Shown piece by piece: positions 55,258 through 64,000 of a stretch of DNA of 64,000 bases. The position numbers and the translations under genes were made by a program. The stretch comes from Actinacidiphila alni (GTDB lineage Bacteria; Actinomycetota; Actinomycetes; Streptomycetales; Streptomycetaceae): assembly GCF_900112845.1 (NCBI RefSeq), contig NZ_FONG01000025.1, forward strand, positions 1 to 64,000, read 5' to 3'. Under the pieces are notes generated by a model that saw only the letters and a list, made by a program, of their open reading frames with translations, was not told the DNA's origin and ran no database searches. Within the stretch, counting starts at the first letter, position 1; each line of letters begins with the position of its first letter.

Positions 55258-55324
55258 GGGGTTGCCACGGCCCGGCACGGATGGGGGAGGATGGCAGGGA
55301 AACGTCTCGAAGGGAACCTTCACC

Positions 55325-55864
55325 GTGAGCATCGACCCGTCCTCGATCCCCAATTTCGGGGGCCAGGACCCCGAGCCGACCGGACCCGCCGGCAGCGTGG
55401 TCATCCCTGACCAGGAACTGGTCAAGCAGTTGCTCGAACAGATGGAGCTGAAGTACCTCGTCGACGACGAGGGGGACCTCGCGGCGCCGTGGGAGGAATT
55501 CCGCACCTACTTCATGTTCCGCGGCGAGGGCGAGCAGGCGGTCTTCGCCGTCCGCACCTTCTACGACCACGAGTATTCGGTGGACGAGAAGCCGCAGCTC
55601 CACGAGGTCATCGACGACTGGAACCGCCGCACCCTGTGGCCGAAGGTCTACACGCACACGCACGACGACGGCTCGGTCCGGCTGATCGGCGAGGCGCAGC
55701 TGCTGATCGGCCTCGGCGTCGGCCTGGAGCACTTCGTGTCCAGCACGGTCAGCTGGGTCCGCGCGTCGATCGAGTTCGACAAGTGGGTCGGCGAGACGCT
55801 CGGCCTGGAGAAGGACGTCGAGGGCGGCGAGGACGGCGGCGCCGAGAGCACCGACGAGAGCTGA
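55325..55864 (+). CDS. YbjN-domain protein
   Basis: 179 residues from GTG 55325. Mixed alpha/beta YbjN fold similar to type III secretion chaperones: LVKQLLEQMELKYLVDDEGDL, FRTYFMFRGEGEQAVFAVRT, LHEVIDDWNRRTLWPKVYTH, QLLIGLGVGLEHFVSSTVSW, then an acidic tail. YbjN proteins are abundant in actinobacteria; role unknown, probably as a small protein-binding factor. Conserved downstream of clpB here. Confidence 0.85.
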   Translation: MSIDPSSIPNFGGQDPEPTGPAGSVVIPDQELVKQLLEQMELKYLVDDEGDLAAPWEEFRTYFMFRGEGEQAVFAVRTFYDHEYSVDEKPQLHEVIDDWNRRTLWPKVYTHTHDDGSVRLIGEAQLLIGLGVGLEHFVSSTVSWVRASIEFDKWVGETLGLEKDVEGGEDGGAESTDES

Positions 55865-55921
55865 CCCCGCTCCTCCGCCGACGCACCGCCTCGCGGTACG
55901 GGGCGCCTCTTTGCGCGGCGC

Positions 55922-57178
55922 CTACAGCGGCACGGTGACGACGGTCAGCAGATAGGCCCCGTAGCCGAGCGAGATCCCGGCCAGCGTCACCACCGCCACG
56001 GCGGCGGTGCGCGGCCGGGCCTTCGCCAGCGCCCGCGCGCACGGCACCAGCAGCGGGAAGGCGGGCAGCAGGAAACGCGGCTTGCAGGAGAAGAAGCCCG
56101 CGCCGCCCAGCGTGATCACCACCAGCACCGCGCTGTACACGAACAGCGGCAGCGGCATCCGGTCCAGCAGCGCCAGCACCAGCAGCAGGGCCGCCGCCGC
56201 GCACATCGCCGTGGACACGTACGCGGTCAGCGTCTCGGGTCCGAGCACCATGTGCTTGACGTAGTGCAGCGCGTAGTGGCCGAAGTCGAAGTCCGAACCC
56301 CAGCGGGTCTGCACCTCGAAGTAGCCGCGCACATGGCCCTCGCGCAGGCCCACCCAGCCGACGTAGCCGCACCAGCCGAGCGGTGCGACGGCCGCCGCCG
56401 TCCAGGCCCGTACGTCGCGCGGGTGCCGGCGGCAGTGGGCGAGCGCGGCCAGCGACACGGCGGCGGCGACGGCCACGGCGTTCGGCCGGGTCAGCCCGGC
56501 GAGTACGGCCAGCAGCCCGGCGGTCAGCCAGCGGCGGGTGACGGCCGCGTACAGCGCCCAGGCGGCGAAGGCCGTCATCAGCGGCTCGGTGTACGCCATC
56601 GACAGCACGACCGAGTGCGGCAGCAGCGCCCAGACGACCACCAGCGCGGTCGCCGTCCGGCGGCCGTAGCAGCGCTCGGCGACCGCGAAGACCCCCCAGG
56701 CCGCGGCGATCGCGCCCGCCCACGCCACCAGCAGCGCGGACGCCACCGAGCCGACCGGCAGTACGGTGTCGGCGGCCCGTACGGCCATCGGGTAGAGCGG
56801 GAAGAAGGCCAGGTCGTCGTAGCGCAGGCCGGGCGCCTCCCAGCCGGGGATGAAGGTGCCGTAGCCCCAGTCGGCGATCCGGTGGTACCAGAGGCCGTCC
56901 CAGCCGAGGCCGAGCAGATCGCGCGGGTGCCGGTGGGTGCGGTGCGCCCACAGCGTCAGCACCATCACGCCCGCCGCGCGGGCCACGACGAAGGCGGCGA
57001 CCGCCGGTCCCGCACCGGTCGCGGCCCGTACGACCAGGGCTTTCGGTGACGCCGGGCGGGGCGCCCGTACGGTGCTCCGCGACGGGGCGACCGGTGAGGG
57101 ATCGACCGGCGAGGGCTCTACCGGTGAGGGTTCGACCGGTTCGGTGACGACCACGTGACCCGGCTCCTCGGGGCTCAC
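55922..57178 (-). CDS. PIG-V-like mannosyltransferase, membrane protein
   Basis: 418 residues from ATG 57178. A Pro/Ser/Glu tandem repeat near the N-terminus (VEPSPVEPSPVDPSPV, encoded by a short DNA repeat) is followed by about ten membrane helices. The first luminal loop has WDGLWYHRIADWGYG, then DLAFFPLYP, matching the PIG-V/GPI mannosyltransferase 2 family. It would transfer mannose from a polyprenyl-linked donor to a surface lipid or glycan. Confidence 0.85.
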   Translation of the reverse strand: MSPEEPGHVVVTEPVEPSPVEPSPVDPSPVAPSRSTVRAPRPASPKALVVRAATGAGPAVAAFVVARAAGVMVLTLWAHRTHRHPRDLLGLGWDGLWYHRIADWGYGTFIPGWEAPGLRYDDLAFFPLYPMAVRAADTVLPVGSVASALLVAWAGAIAAAWGVFAVAERCYGRRTATALVVVWALLPHSVVLSMAYTEPLMTAFAAWALYAAVTRRWLTAGLLAVLAGLTRPNAVAVAAAVSLAALAHCRRHPRDVRAWTAAAVAPLGWCGYVGWVGLREGHVRGYFEVQTRWGSDFDFGHYALHYVKHMVLGPETLTAYVSTAMCAAAALLLVLALLDRMPLPLFVYSAVLVVITLGGAGFFSCKPRFLLPAFPLLVPCARALAKARPRTAAVAVVTLAGISLGYGAYLLTVVTVPL

Positions 57179-57279
57179 ACCAGCTCTAAGTCGGACAAAA
57201 CGACTATCCCTGGCGGGTCGTCCGTCGCCGGGCTGACACGCCCGGGGCGGGTGCGGGGAGCCCGAATTAGGCTGAACGT

Positions 57280-57936
57280 ATGACGTTGATCTCCGGCGGC
57301 GCCGCGTCGCCGTCCCGGCCGCAGCCCCCGTCGCCGTCCTCGCCGCGCGCGATCGACCCGCGCGAACTGACCGCGGGCGACCTGCTGCTGCGGCCGTTCA
57401 CCGAGTCCGACGAGGCGGCCGTCGGCCGCGCCATGGAGGACCCGGGCATCCTGCGGTGGGCCGCGGGGCTGGCCGTCAACGGCGCGGCCCGCGCCGACCG
57501 CGCCCGCGTCTGGCTCGCGCCCCGGCTGCTGTCCTGGCAGTACGGCTCGGCGCCGTTCGCCGTCACCGACGCCGCATCCGGCGAGCTGCTCGGCTATGTC
57601 ACCGTGCGCGACGCGCACCGCGTCCCCGGCCAGGCCGAGGCCGCGTATTGGGTGACCCCGGCCGCGCGCGGGCGCGCCGTCGCCGCCCGCGCGCTGGACG
57701 CCGCCGCCCGCTGGGCCTTCGCCGCGCCCGCCGACGGCGGCCTCGGCGTCCACCGGATCAGCCTCGACCACTCCCTGGCCAACCCCGGCTCCTGCCGTGT
57801 CGCCGCCCGCGCGGGCTTCCCGCAGGAAGGCGTGATGCGCGACTTCTTCCTCGACCCGGCGGGCGAGCGGCACGACTCGCATCTGCACGCGCGGCTGGCG
57901 ACGGACGACGTCGTACGGCCGACATCCGCCTTGTAA
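57280..57936 (+). CDS. GNAT-family N-acetyltransferase
   Basis: 218 residues from ATG 57280. RimJ/RimL-type GNAT: LLLRPFTESDEAAVGRAM, FAVTDAASGELLGYVTVR, EAAYWVTPAARGRAVAARAL (acetyl-CoA loop), HRISLDHSLANPGSCRVAARAGF and the closing GVMRDFFLDPAGERHD. Probably acetylates a small amine or a protein N-terminus. Substrate unknown; monocistronic. Confidence 0.88.
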   Translation: MTLISGGAASPSRPQPPSPSSPRAIDPRELTAGDLLLRPFTESDEAAVGRAMEDPGILRWAAGLAVNGAARADRARVWLAPRLLSWQYGSAPFAVTDAASGELLGYVTVRDAHRVPGQAEAAYWVTPAARGRAVAARALDAAARWAFAAPADGGLGVHRISLDHSLANPGSCRVAARAGFPQEGVMRDFFLDPAGERHDSHLHARLATDDVVRPTSAL

Positions 57937-57958
57937 GGGCGGCGCTCTTTTATAGAGG

Positions 57959-58333
57959 TCAGCTCTCCTCCAGCACCGCCAGTACGTTCCCCGCCGGGTC
58001 GGTGAACCAGGCGATCAACGGGCCGCCGCCCCGGAAGATCCCCCTGTCGTCCGCGGCGACACCCTCGTACCGCTCGAACCGCACGCCCCTGCGGGCCAGT
58101 TCGTCCACCGCGGCCTCGATGTCGGGCACGGGGAAGTTGAGGATCGTGTACGTCGCCGGGGTGTGCGCGTCGCCCTTGGGGTAGACCAGCACGTTCCGGT
58201 CGCCGGCGAGATGCAGCGTCAGCATCCCGTTCGCCTCGGACACCCGGATGCCGAGCGTCTCCTCGTAGAACGCGCGCGCCGCCGGGACGTCGTCCACCGA
58301 GAAGCCACTGAACGCCTTGGTCGCTCCGAACAT
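57959..58333 (-). CDS. VOC-family (glyoxalase-like) protein
   Basis: 124 residues from ATG 58333. Two beta-alpha-beta-beta-beta modules: FSVDDVPAARAFYEETLG and YTILNFPVPDIEAAVDELARRGV, ending in WFTDPAGNVLAVLE. The DPxGN and metal-side residues are those of VOC superfamily enzymes. Function may be resistance or isomerase-like; not determinable from sequence. Confidence 0.88.
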   Translation of the reverse strand: MFGATKAFSGFSVDDVPAARAFYEETLGIRVSEANGMLTLHLAGDRNVLVYPKGDAHTPATYTILNFPVPDIEAAVDELARRGVRFERYEGVAADDRGIFRGGGPLIAWFTDPAGNVLAVLEES

Positions 58334-58459
58334 GACCGCCTCCTGTTTCCTTGCGCCCCCCTTTTCGCGGGACCTCCTTACGACCGGCGGGAGCGCGGAA
58401 ACTCATCGGCGTGCGGCGGGCCGGGGCGCGTCCGCCTCGTCGGCCTCGTCCGCGGGTCC

Positions 58460-60541
58460 TCACCTGCGCGTGCGCACCAGCAGATAGATGAAGTACGGGG
58501 CGCCGATCGCGGCGGTCATCAGGCCGGCACCGAGCTGCGCCGGGGCGATGACGGTACGGCCGAGGAGGTCGGCGGCGCAGACGAGGGACGCGCCGAGCAG
58601 GATCGCGGCGGGCACGACCCGGACGTGGCGGCGGCCGACGAGGGCGCGGGCGGCGTGCGGGGCGACCAGGCCGACGAAGCCGATGGTGCCGGCGGCGGCC
58701 ACGGCGGTCGCGCTGAGCAGCACGGCCAGCACCAGCAGACCGAGGCGGGCGCGCCCGAGGCGCAGGCCGAGCAGCCGGGGCGTGTCGTCGTCCAGCGAGA
58801 CGAGGTCCAGTTCGGCGCGGCGGGCGAGGGCGACGGCGGTGCCGAGGGCGAGGACGGCGGCGACCGGCAGCACATCGGGCATGGTCCGCCCGTACGTCGA
58901 CCCCGACAGCCAGGTCAGCGCCTTGGTCGCGTTGAACGGGTCGGTGAGCACGATCAGCAGGCTGATCAGCGCCGACGTACCGGCGGCCGCGCCGACGCCG
59001 ACCAGGACCAGGCGGTTCTGCTCGAAGCCGCCGCGGGCGGAGAGGCCGAAGACGACCGCGGCGGTGATCGCGGCGCCCGCGAAGGCCGCGCCGGCCACGC
59101 TCCAGGTGCCGGGCGAGGAGACCGTCGTGACCAGCAGCACCGCGCCGAGCCCCGCGCCGCCGGAGACGCCGAGCACGCCCGGCTCGGCGAGCGGATTGCG
59201 GGTGACGGCCTGCACGAGGGTGCCCGACAGGGCGAGCGCGCCGCCCGCGAGCAGCGCCGCGAGCACCCGCGGCACCCGGGTGTCCAGGACGAAGGTGACG
59301 GCGTGGTCGCCGCGCCCCTGCGCCCAGTTGACGACATCGCCGAGCAGCAGTTTCGTGTCGCCGAGCAGCACCGCCGCGATGACGACGCCGACGAGGGCCA
59401 GCGTGAGGACGGCCAGGACGGCGGCGACGGCCGCCCGGCCCGGCATCCGCAGCCGGTCCGGCGCCGCCACCGCGCCCGCGCCGCGGGTGCGCAGCGCCAG
59501 CACCACCAGGAAGACGGCGCCGACGACGCTGGTGATCACCCCGGTGGGCACCGCGACAGCCGACTCGGCGCCGGCCGTGGCCCGCAGCGCCACGTCCGAG
59601 CCGAGTACGAGCACCGCGCCCGTGAGTCCGGCCACCGGCAGCGCCGCCCGCGCCCGCAGCAGGCCGCGGAAGCGGCGCGCCAGCGGGCGGACGAGCGCGG
59701 GCGCGCACAGCCCGACGAAGCCGATCGGCCCGGCGAGCGTCACCGCCGCCGCGGCCAGCAGCGTCGTGAGCATGACGACGGCGATCCGCGTGGAGCGGAC
59801 CGGGACGCCCAGGCCGCGAGCCGCGTCGTCGCCGAGCGCGAGCGCGTCGAGCCGGCGGGCGGCGAGCAGCAGCCCGACGAGGGCGGCCAGCGCGACCGGC
59901 GCCATCTGCCGTACGCCGTCGAAACCGTTCTGGGCGATGCTGCCCTGGCTCCACTGGTAGAGGCCGTTGGTCCGTTCCGGGAAGAGCAGCAGCAGCGCGT
60001 CGGTGACGGAACCGAGGCCGAGCGCGAGCGCGTTGCCCGCGAGCACCAGCCGTACGGTCCCGGCGCCGAGCCCGGACAGTGCCAGGACGACGGCCGCCGC
60101 CGCGAGGCCGCCCACGAAGGCGACGCCGGAGGAGGCGAGCAGCGGCAGCGAGACGCCGGTGACGGTGAGGACGCCGAGCGCCAGGTACGCGCCCGCGTTC
60201 ACCGCGAGCGTGTCGGGCGCGGCCAGCACATTGCGGCTCACCGACTGGAGCGCGGCGCCCGCCGCGCCCAGCGCGGCACCCACGACGAGGCCCGCCGTCA
60301 TCCGCGGCAGCCGCGAGGCGACGACGACGGAGGCGTCGCCCGGCTCCGCGCGGCCGGTGAGCGCCTTCCACACCTCGCCCGCGCCGACCGCGGCCGTGCC
60401 CTGCGTGATGTCCACGACGGCCAGGACGGCGACGACCGCGACGAGCGCGAGGACGACGACGGCGGTCACGGCGGGCGCTCCCGGCGGCGCCTCGGGCGCT
60501 TTCCTGACCGGGGTCGGGGCGGGCGGTGCCGTGACGCTCAT
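58460..60541 (-). CDS. fused FecCD-type iron-siderophore permease
   Basis: 693 residues from ATG 60541. Two FecCD permease domains in one chain, as in FhuB: each half has about ten membrane helices and the conserved RLPRM / RVPRV arginine loop, GAALGAAGAALQSVSRNVLAAPDTL or its counterpart LVQAVTRNPLAEPGVLG, and GPIGFVGLCAPALVR or GTIGFVGLVAPHAAR, which contact the ATPase. A fused permease dispenses with a heterodimer partner. Last gene of the iron-uptake operon, 7 bp after the binding-protein gene. Confidence 0.93.
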   Translation of the reverse strand: MSVTAPPAPTPVRKAPEAPPGAPAVTAVVVLALVAVVAVLAVVDITQGTAAVGAGEVWKALTGRAEPGDASVVVASRLPRMTAGLVVGAALGAAGAALQSVSRNVLAAPDTLAVNAGAYLALGVLTVTGVSLPLLASSGVAFVGGLAAAAVVLALSGLGAGTVRLVLAGNALALGLGSVTDALLLLFPERTNGLYQWSQGSIAQNGFDGVRQMAPVALAALVGLLLAARRLDALALGDDAARGLGVPVRSTRIAVVMLTTLLAAAAVTLAGPIGFVGLCAPALVRPLARRFRGLLRARAALPVAGLTGAVLVLGSDVALRATAGAESAVAVPTGVITSVVGAVFLVVLALRTRGAGAVAAPDRLRMPGRAAVAAVLAVLTLALVGVVIAAVLLGDTKLLLGDVVNWAQGRGDHAVTFVLDTRVPRVLAALLAGGALALSGTLVQAVTRNPLAEPGVLGVSGGAGLGAVLLVTTVSSPGTWSVAGAAFAGAAITAAVVFGLSARGGFEQNRLVLVGVGAAAGTSALISLLIVLTDPFNATKALTWLSGSTYGRTMPDVLPVAAVLALGTAVALARRAELDLVSLDDDTPRLLGLRLGRARLGLLVLAVLLSATAVAAAGTIGFVGLVAPHAARALVGRRHVRVVPAAILLGASLVCAADLLGRTVIAPAQLGAGLMTAAIGAPYFIYLLVRTRR

Positions 60542-60548
60542 TCCCGGG

Positions 60549-61538
60549 TCACTTCGTCTTCGTCAGCGCGGCGACGACGGCGTCGACGTACGCGGCCATC
60601 GACCGCGGGCCGCCGAACATCCAGATGCCGTCGGGGAGACGCTCGACATGACCGGCCTTGACGAAGGGCAGGCCCTTCCACACGGCGTTCTTGGCGAGGC
60701 CGTCGGCGAACGGGTCGCCGTCGACGGTGTTCGCGATGTAGCAGAAGCGGACGGCGTCGGGGAGGCCGGTGAGGCCCTCGACATCGGTGGTGGCCAGGCC
60801 GTAGTCCTTGTCGCCCTTGACCTTCCAGGCGTTGACGAGCCCGATCCGGTCGTTGACCTCGCCGATCAGCGAGCCGCTGGTGTACGGGCGGACCGAGACC
60901 TGGTTGGCCTGCTCGTAGCCGTCGCCGAACGCGTACGGCGTGCCGGCCAGGCCCGCGTCGGCGAGCGCCTTGCGGCCGGCGGTGAGCTTGGTGTCGAACG
61001 CCTTCTTGGCCGCGTCAGCCTGCGCCGTCGTGCCCGTGGCCTGCGCGATCAGGTCGAGGGTCTTGGTCATCAGGCCGATCTGGCCGGTGGCGTCGGCGGA
61101 CCGCACTTCCAGCACCGGGGCGATCTTGCGCAGCTGCGTCACCGCGGCGGCGGACAGGTCGGTGGTGGCGACGATCAGGTCGGGGTCGAGGGCCGCGATC
61201 GTGTCCATGCTGGGTTCGCCGCGGGTGCCGATGTCCTTGGGGGAGTTCTTCAGCGGGGCGGCGGTGTCCCAGGCGGTGTAGCCCTTCACGTCGGCGACGC
61301 CGACCGGGTCGACGCCGAGCGTGACGAGGTCCTCGACCACGTTCCATTCGGTGCCGACGACTTTGGTGGCGGGCTTGTCGAGGCGTATGCGGGTGCCGGT
61401 GGCGTCGGTGAGGGTGATCGGGGCGGCTTTCCGGCTCGGCTTGTCGGCGGTTTCCTCCTTCGCGGAGTGGGTGGTGCCGCAGCCGGCGACAGCGAGGGCG
61501 AGTGCGGCGGCGGTGCAGCCGAGGACGAGGCGCTTCAT
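60549..61538 (-). CDS. siderophore-binding lipoprotein
   Basis: 329 residues from ATG 61538 (MKRLVLGC); a GTG 7 codons earlier is the alternative. Lipoprotein signal with lipobox LAVAGCG, then the FhuD/FepB-like fold: ATKVVGTEWNVVEDLVTLGV, DTIAALDPDLIVATTDLS, LIGEVNDRIGLVNAW. It captures a ferric siderophore outside the membrane and passes it to the fused permease. Confidence 0.92.
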   Translation of the reverse strand: MKRLVLGCTAAALALAVAGCGTTHSAKEETADKPSRKAAPITLTDATGTRIRLDKPATKVVGTEWNVVEDLVTLGVDPVGVADVKGYTAWDTAAPLKNSPKDIGTRGEPSMDTIAALDPDLIVATTDLSAAAVTQLRKIAPVLEVRSADATGQIGLMTKTLDLIAQATGTTAQADAAKKAFDTKLTAGRKALADAGLAGTPYAFGDGYEQANQVSVRPYTSGSLIGEVNDRIGLVNAWKVKGDKDYGLATTDVEGLTGLPDAVRFCYIANTVDGDPFADGLAKNAVWKGLPFVKAGHVERLPDGIWMFGGPRSMAAYVDAVVAALTKTK

Positions 61539-61565
61539 GGGGACGGTGGTGCCTTTCACTTCAGT

Positions 61566-62420
61566 TCACTTCAGTGACTCGGACGACTGTGGTGATGTGG
61601 GGTGACGGTGGTGGTGGCGGCCGACGGCGCGGGTGCGCAGCCGGCCGGTGGAGGGGTCGGTGTCGACGTCGATCCGGATGCCGTAGACCGCCGAGAGGCG
61701 GTTCGGCGTGAGGACGTCCTGCGGCGGGCCGTCGGCGACGATCCGGCCGTCGGCGAGCAGGGCGACGCGGTCGGCGACGGCCGCGGCCTGGTCGAGGTCG
61801 TGCAGCACGACGCCCACGGCGATGCCGTGGTCGTCGGCGAGATCGCGGATCAGGTCGAGGAGTTCCACCTGATAGCGCAGGTCGAGATAGGTCGTCGGCT
61901 CGTCGAGCAGCAGGACGCCCGTCTCCTGGGCGAGGCAGCTCGCCAGCCACACGCGCTGCAACTGCCCGCCGGACAGCTGCTCGACGTTGCGCCCGGCCAG
62001 CTCCTCGACGCCGGTCAGCGCCAGCGCCCGGTCGACCGCCGCCGTCCCCCCGGGGTCCGGCCGCCCCCAGCGCCCGCGGTGCGGATACCGGCCGAACTCC
62101 ACGACGTCGCGCACGCTCAGCCCGCCCGGTGTCGGCCGGCCCTGCGTCAGCAGCGCCACCTCCCGCGCGAACTCCCGGGCCCCGAGCGCGAAGCCGTCCC
62201 GCCCCCCGAGCTCCAGCGCTCCGGCGCGCGCCGGCTGCAACCGCGCCAGGGCCCGCAGCAGCGTCGACTTCCCGCTCCCGTTCGGCCCCACCAGCGCGGC
62301 CACTTCCCCCGCCCGCAGCGCCAGCCCCGCCTCCCGCACCACCACCGCGCCCCGCTCGTACGCGACGGTCACCCCCGAGGCGACCAACTCCCGCACGACG
62401 ACGCTCTCCGCAGCTCCCAT
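61566..62420 (-). CDS. iron-siderophore ABC transporter ATPase
   Basis: 284 residues from ATG 62420. FecE-type ATPase: Walker A GPNGSGKST, Q-loop LLTQGRPTP, signature LSGGQLQR, Walker B GVLLLDEPTT and the H-loop VLHDLDQAA; a His-rich tail follows. It is the first gene of the operon. The iron box ends 6 bp before the start codon and no ribosome site fits between them, so the mRNA is probably leaderless. Confidence 0.93.
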   Translation of the reverse strand: MGAAESVVVRELVASGVTVAYERGAVVVREAGLALRAGEVAALVGPNGSGKSTLLRALARLQPARAGALELGGRDGFALGAREFAREVALLTQGRPTPGGLSVRDVVEFGRYPHRGRWGRPDPGGTAAVDRALALTGVEELAGRNVEQLSGGQLQRVWLASCLAQETGVLLLDEPTTYLDLRYQVELLDLIRDLADDHGIAVGVVLHDLDQAAAVADRVALLADGRIVADGPPQDVLTPNRLSAVYGIRIDVDTDPSTGRLRTRAVGRHHHRHPTSPQSSESLK

Positions 62421-62425
62421 GCGGA

Positions 62426-62444
62426 TTAGGTTAGCCTAACCTTA
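62426..62444. promoter_or_regulatory. iron box (DmdR1/IdeR operator)
   Basis: ttaggttagcctaacctta, a 19-bp near-perfect palindrome matching the IdeR/DmdR consensus. It lies immediately upstream of the transporter ATPase start, overlapping the expected -10 region; it should repress the operon when iron is plentiful. Confidence 0.93.
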
Positions 62445-62543
62445 TCCCCCCTCCGGGGCAGGGGTGCACCTCACCCGAGATCGACGGCACCGCCGAGATC
62501 GGCCCGACGCCTGCCGCGACCGCCCGCGCCGCGGGCATCGTGC

Positions 62544-63719
62544 TCAGCCGCTGAAGTCCGCCTTGCGGAGGCGGTCGGCGGCATCCGTGAGGACTTCGGG
62601 TTTTTTGCAGAAGGCGAAGCGGACTTGGGTGCGGCCGGCGGTGGGGTGGTCGTAGAAGACGGAGTTGGGGACGGCGACGACGCCGCACTTCGCCGGGAGG
62701 GTGCGGCAGAAGGTGAGGGCGTCGGTGCCGGGGGCGAGGGCGGAGATGTCGGTGGTGATGAAGTAGGTGCCCTGCGGGGTGTAGGTGGTGAAGCCCGCGT
62801 CGGTGAGGCCCGCGGACAGGAGGTCGCGCTTGGTGCGGAGGTCGTCGCGGAAGGCGGTGTAGTAGGTGTCGGGGAGGGCGAGGGCCTCGGCGACGGCGTA
62901 CTGGAAGGGGCCGGAGGCGACGTAGGTCAGGAATTGCTTGGTGGTGCGGACGGCCGCGACCAGCTCTCGTGAGCCGGTGACCCAGCCGACCTTCCAGCCG
63001 GTGAAGGAGAAGGTCTTGCCGGCCGAGGAGATGGAGACGGTGCGGTCGCGCATGCCCGGCAGGGAGATCAGCGGGGTGTGGGCGCCGTCGAAGACGAGGT
63101 GTTCGTAGACCTCGTCGGTGACGACGAGCAGGTCGTGTTCGACGGCGATGGCGGCGATGGCGGCCAGTTCGGCGGGGGTGAGGACCATGCCGGTCGGATT
63201 GTGCGGGGAGTTGAGGAGCAGGACGCGGGTGCGGCGGGTGACGGCGGCGCGCAGGGCGTCCAGGTCGGGCCGGAAGTCGGGCGCGTGCAGGGTGAGCGGG
63301 ACGCGCTTCGCGCCGGCCATCGCGATGCAGGCCGCGTAGGAGTCGTAGAAGGGCTCGAAGGCGATGACCTCGTCGCCGGGTTCGAGCAGCGCGAGCATCG
63401 CGGCGGCGATCGCCTCGGTGGCGCCCGCGGTGACGAGAACCTCGGTGTCGGGATCGAAGTCGAGCCCGTAGAAGCGGCGTTGGTGGTCGGCGACGGCGGC
63501 GCGCAGCTCGGGGACGCCCGGGCCCGGCGGATACTGATTGCCGCGCCCGTCGCGCAGCGCGCGGACGGCGGCCTCGCGTACGGACTCCGGCCCGTCGGTG
63601 TCGGGGAAGCCCTGCCCGAGATTGATCGCCCCGGTCGCGAGGGCCAGCGCCGACATCTCCGCGAAGATTGTCGTACCGAGCCCGTCGAGACCGCGGTTCA
63701 GCAGCGGCCTGCCCTCCAT
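62544..63719 (-). CDS. PLP-dependent aminotransferase (class I/II)
   Basis: 391 residues from ATG 63719 with GAGGG upstream. Fold type I motifs: INLGQGFPDTDGP, NQYPPGPGVPELR, LVTAGATEAIAAAML, LLLNSPHNPTGMVL, VVTDEVYEHLVFDG and the PLP-Lys site SISSAGKTFSFTGWKVGW, then QVRFAFCKK with the carboxylate-binding Arg. Nearest types are kynurenine/methionine aminotransferases (YbdL-like) and succinyl-DAP aminotransferase; the amino donor and acceptor are not determinable here. Confidence 0.9.
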   Translation of the reverse strand: MEGRPLLNRGLDGLGTTIFAEMSALALATGAINLGQGFPDTDGPESVREAAVRALRDGRGNQYPPGPGVPELRAAVADHQRRFYGLDFDPDTEVLVTAGATEAIAAAMLALLEPGDEVIAFEPFYDSYAACIAMAGAKRVPLTLHAPDFRPDLDALRAAVTRRTRVLLLNSPHNPTGMVLTPAELAAIAAIAVEHDLLVVTDEVYEHLVFDGAHTPLISLPGMRDRTVSISSAGKTFSFTGWKVGWVTGSRELVAAVRTTKQFLTYVASGPFQYAVAEALALPDTYYTAFRDDLRTKRDLLSAGLTDAGFTTYTPQGTYFITTDISALAPGTDALTFCRTLPAKCGVVAVPNSVFYDHPTAGRTQVRFAFCKKPEVLTDAADRLRKADFSG

Positions 63720-64000
63720 GCGCCCACCCTCTTCCTGTGCCGGCCCTCGTCCGTGTGCGGCCGAACTCCACCTGCGGGAACGGTACGGGAAGGGCGCGCG
63801 GTCCGGCGCGGCCGGCGTGCGCGGGCGCGCCCGGAAGCGGTGCGGGTACGGCGTGGTGAACACCTGAGCCCGTAAGCGCTCCATGGGATGGAAAGTACGC
63901 ACAGAAGGGTAAAAACGCTGAGCGCTGCAGGTGTTTCATGATTCGGTTGCTCTTGGATCAACCGGACCCCACGTGGGCACGAGCCGACGCGCCACTCCGC

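Noticed and set aside
57594..60371. A 925-codon minus frame (and an 832-codon plus frame) across the iron permease
   Set aside because: Low-complexity Arg/Ala/Gly composition; the real gene is the fused FecCD permease with typical membrane helices.

Overview
The window is a high-GC actinobacterial chromosome segment, almost certainly Streptomyces. The evidence is frequent GTG starts with 4-bp stop/start overlaps, the gene order dnaK-grpE-dnaJ-hspR with clpB nearby, HspR operators (HAIR) in front of dnaK and clpB, an IdeR/DmdR-type iron box, and F420-type and cytochrome P450 genes.

Left flank (1-5508). This holds the 3' end of an FG-GAP/VCBS protein, then debris: a DUF5753 regulator piece without its HTH, an RHS/polymorphic-toxin tail and frameshifted small ORFs. 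A large secreted Thr/Pro-linker protein follows on the minus strand, then a MazF/PemK-type toxin gene with no visible antitoxin and a flavoprotein gene.

Integrated island (about 5509-37356). It is bounded by a 49-bp direct repeat that is the 3' part of a tRNA-Gly(CCC) gene; the intact tRNA lies at the right end and a fragment at the left end. Inside are a short decayed stretch with one orphan type I-E-like CRISPR repeat and possibly an integrase remnant, then a 17-gene, all-forward, overlapping operon (6307-28105) that looks like a large anti-phage defence system. It encodes one intact and one active-site-less N6-adenine methyltransferase, two HsdS-like specificity proteins, two winged-helix-like small proteins, a DUF3010/RNase H-fold-like protein, two Ser/Thr kinases (one with TPRs), a 1359-aa P-loop ATPase with coiled coil, a NurA-like/HerA pair, a candidate PD-(D/E)XK-like protein and several unrecognised proteins. 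The closest published concepts are MADS and BREX/Pgl, but the gene set matches neither exactly. After a truncated DUF5131 remnant and a serine hydrolase, the island carries a second compact minus-strand operon: a MurA-like enolpyruvyl transferase, a UshA-like metallophosphatase, two divergent dCTP-deaminase-fold proteins and a GT4 glycosyltransferase, divergent from an XRE regulator. It looks like an uncharacterised nucleotide- or nucleoside-modifying pathway. The right end repeats a flavoprotein gene nearly identical to the one just outside the left end.

Core region (37316-64000). This is ordinary chromosome: tRNA-Gly, a small zinc-ribbon protein, canonical dcd, a Yip1-family membrane protein, a large Fe-S oxidoreductase, a nucleotide-sugar dehydrogenase-like protein lacking the catalytic Cys, a degenerate LCP protein, the DnaK heat-shock operon with its repressor HspR, a phosphodiester glycosidase, a P450 with an F420/PPOX enzyme, ClpB, a YbjN protein, a PIG-V-type mannosyltransferase, a GNAT and a VOC protein, an iron-siderophore ABC importer under an iron box, and an aminotransferase.
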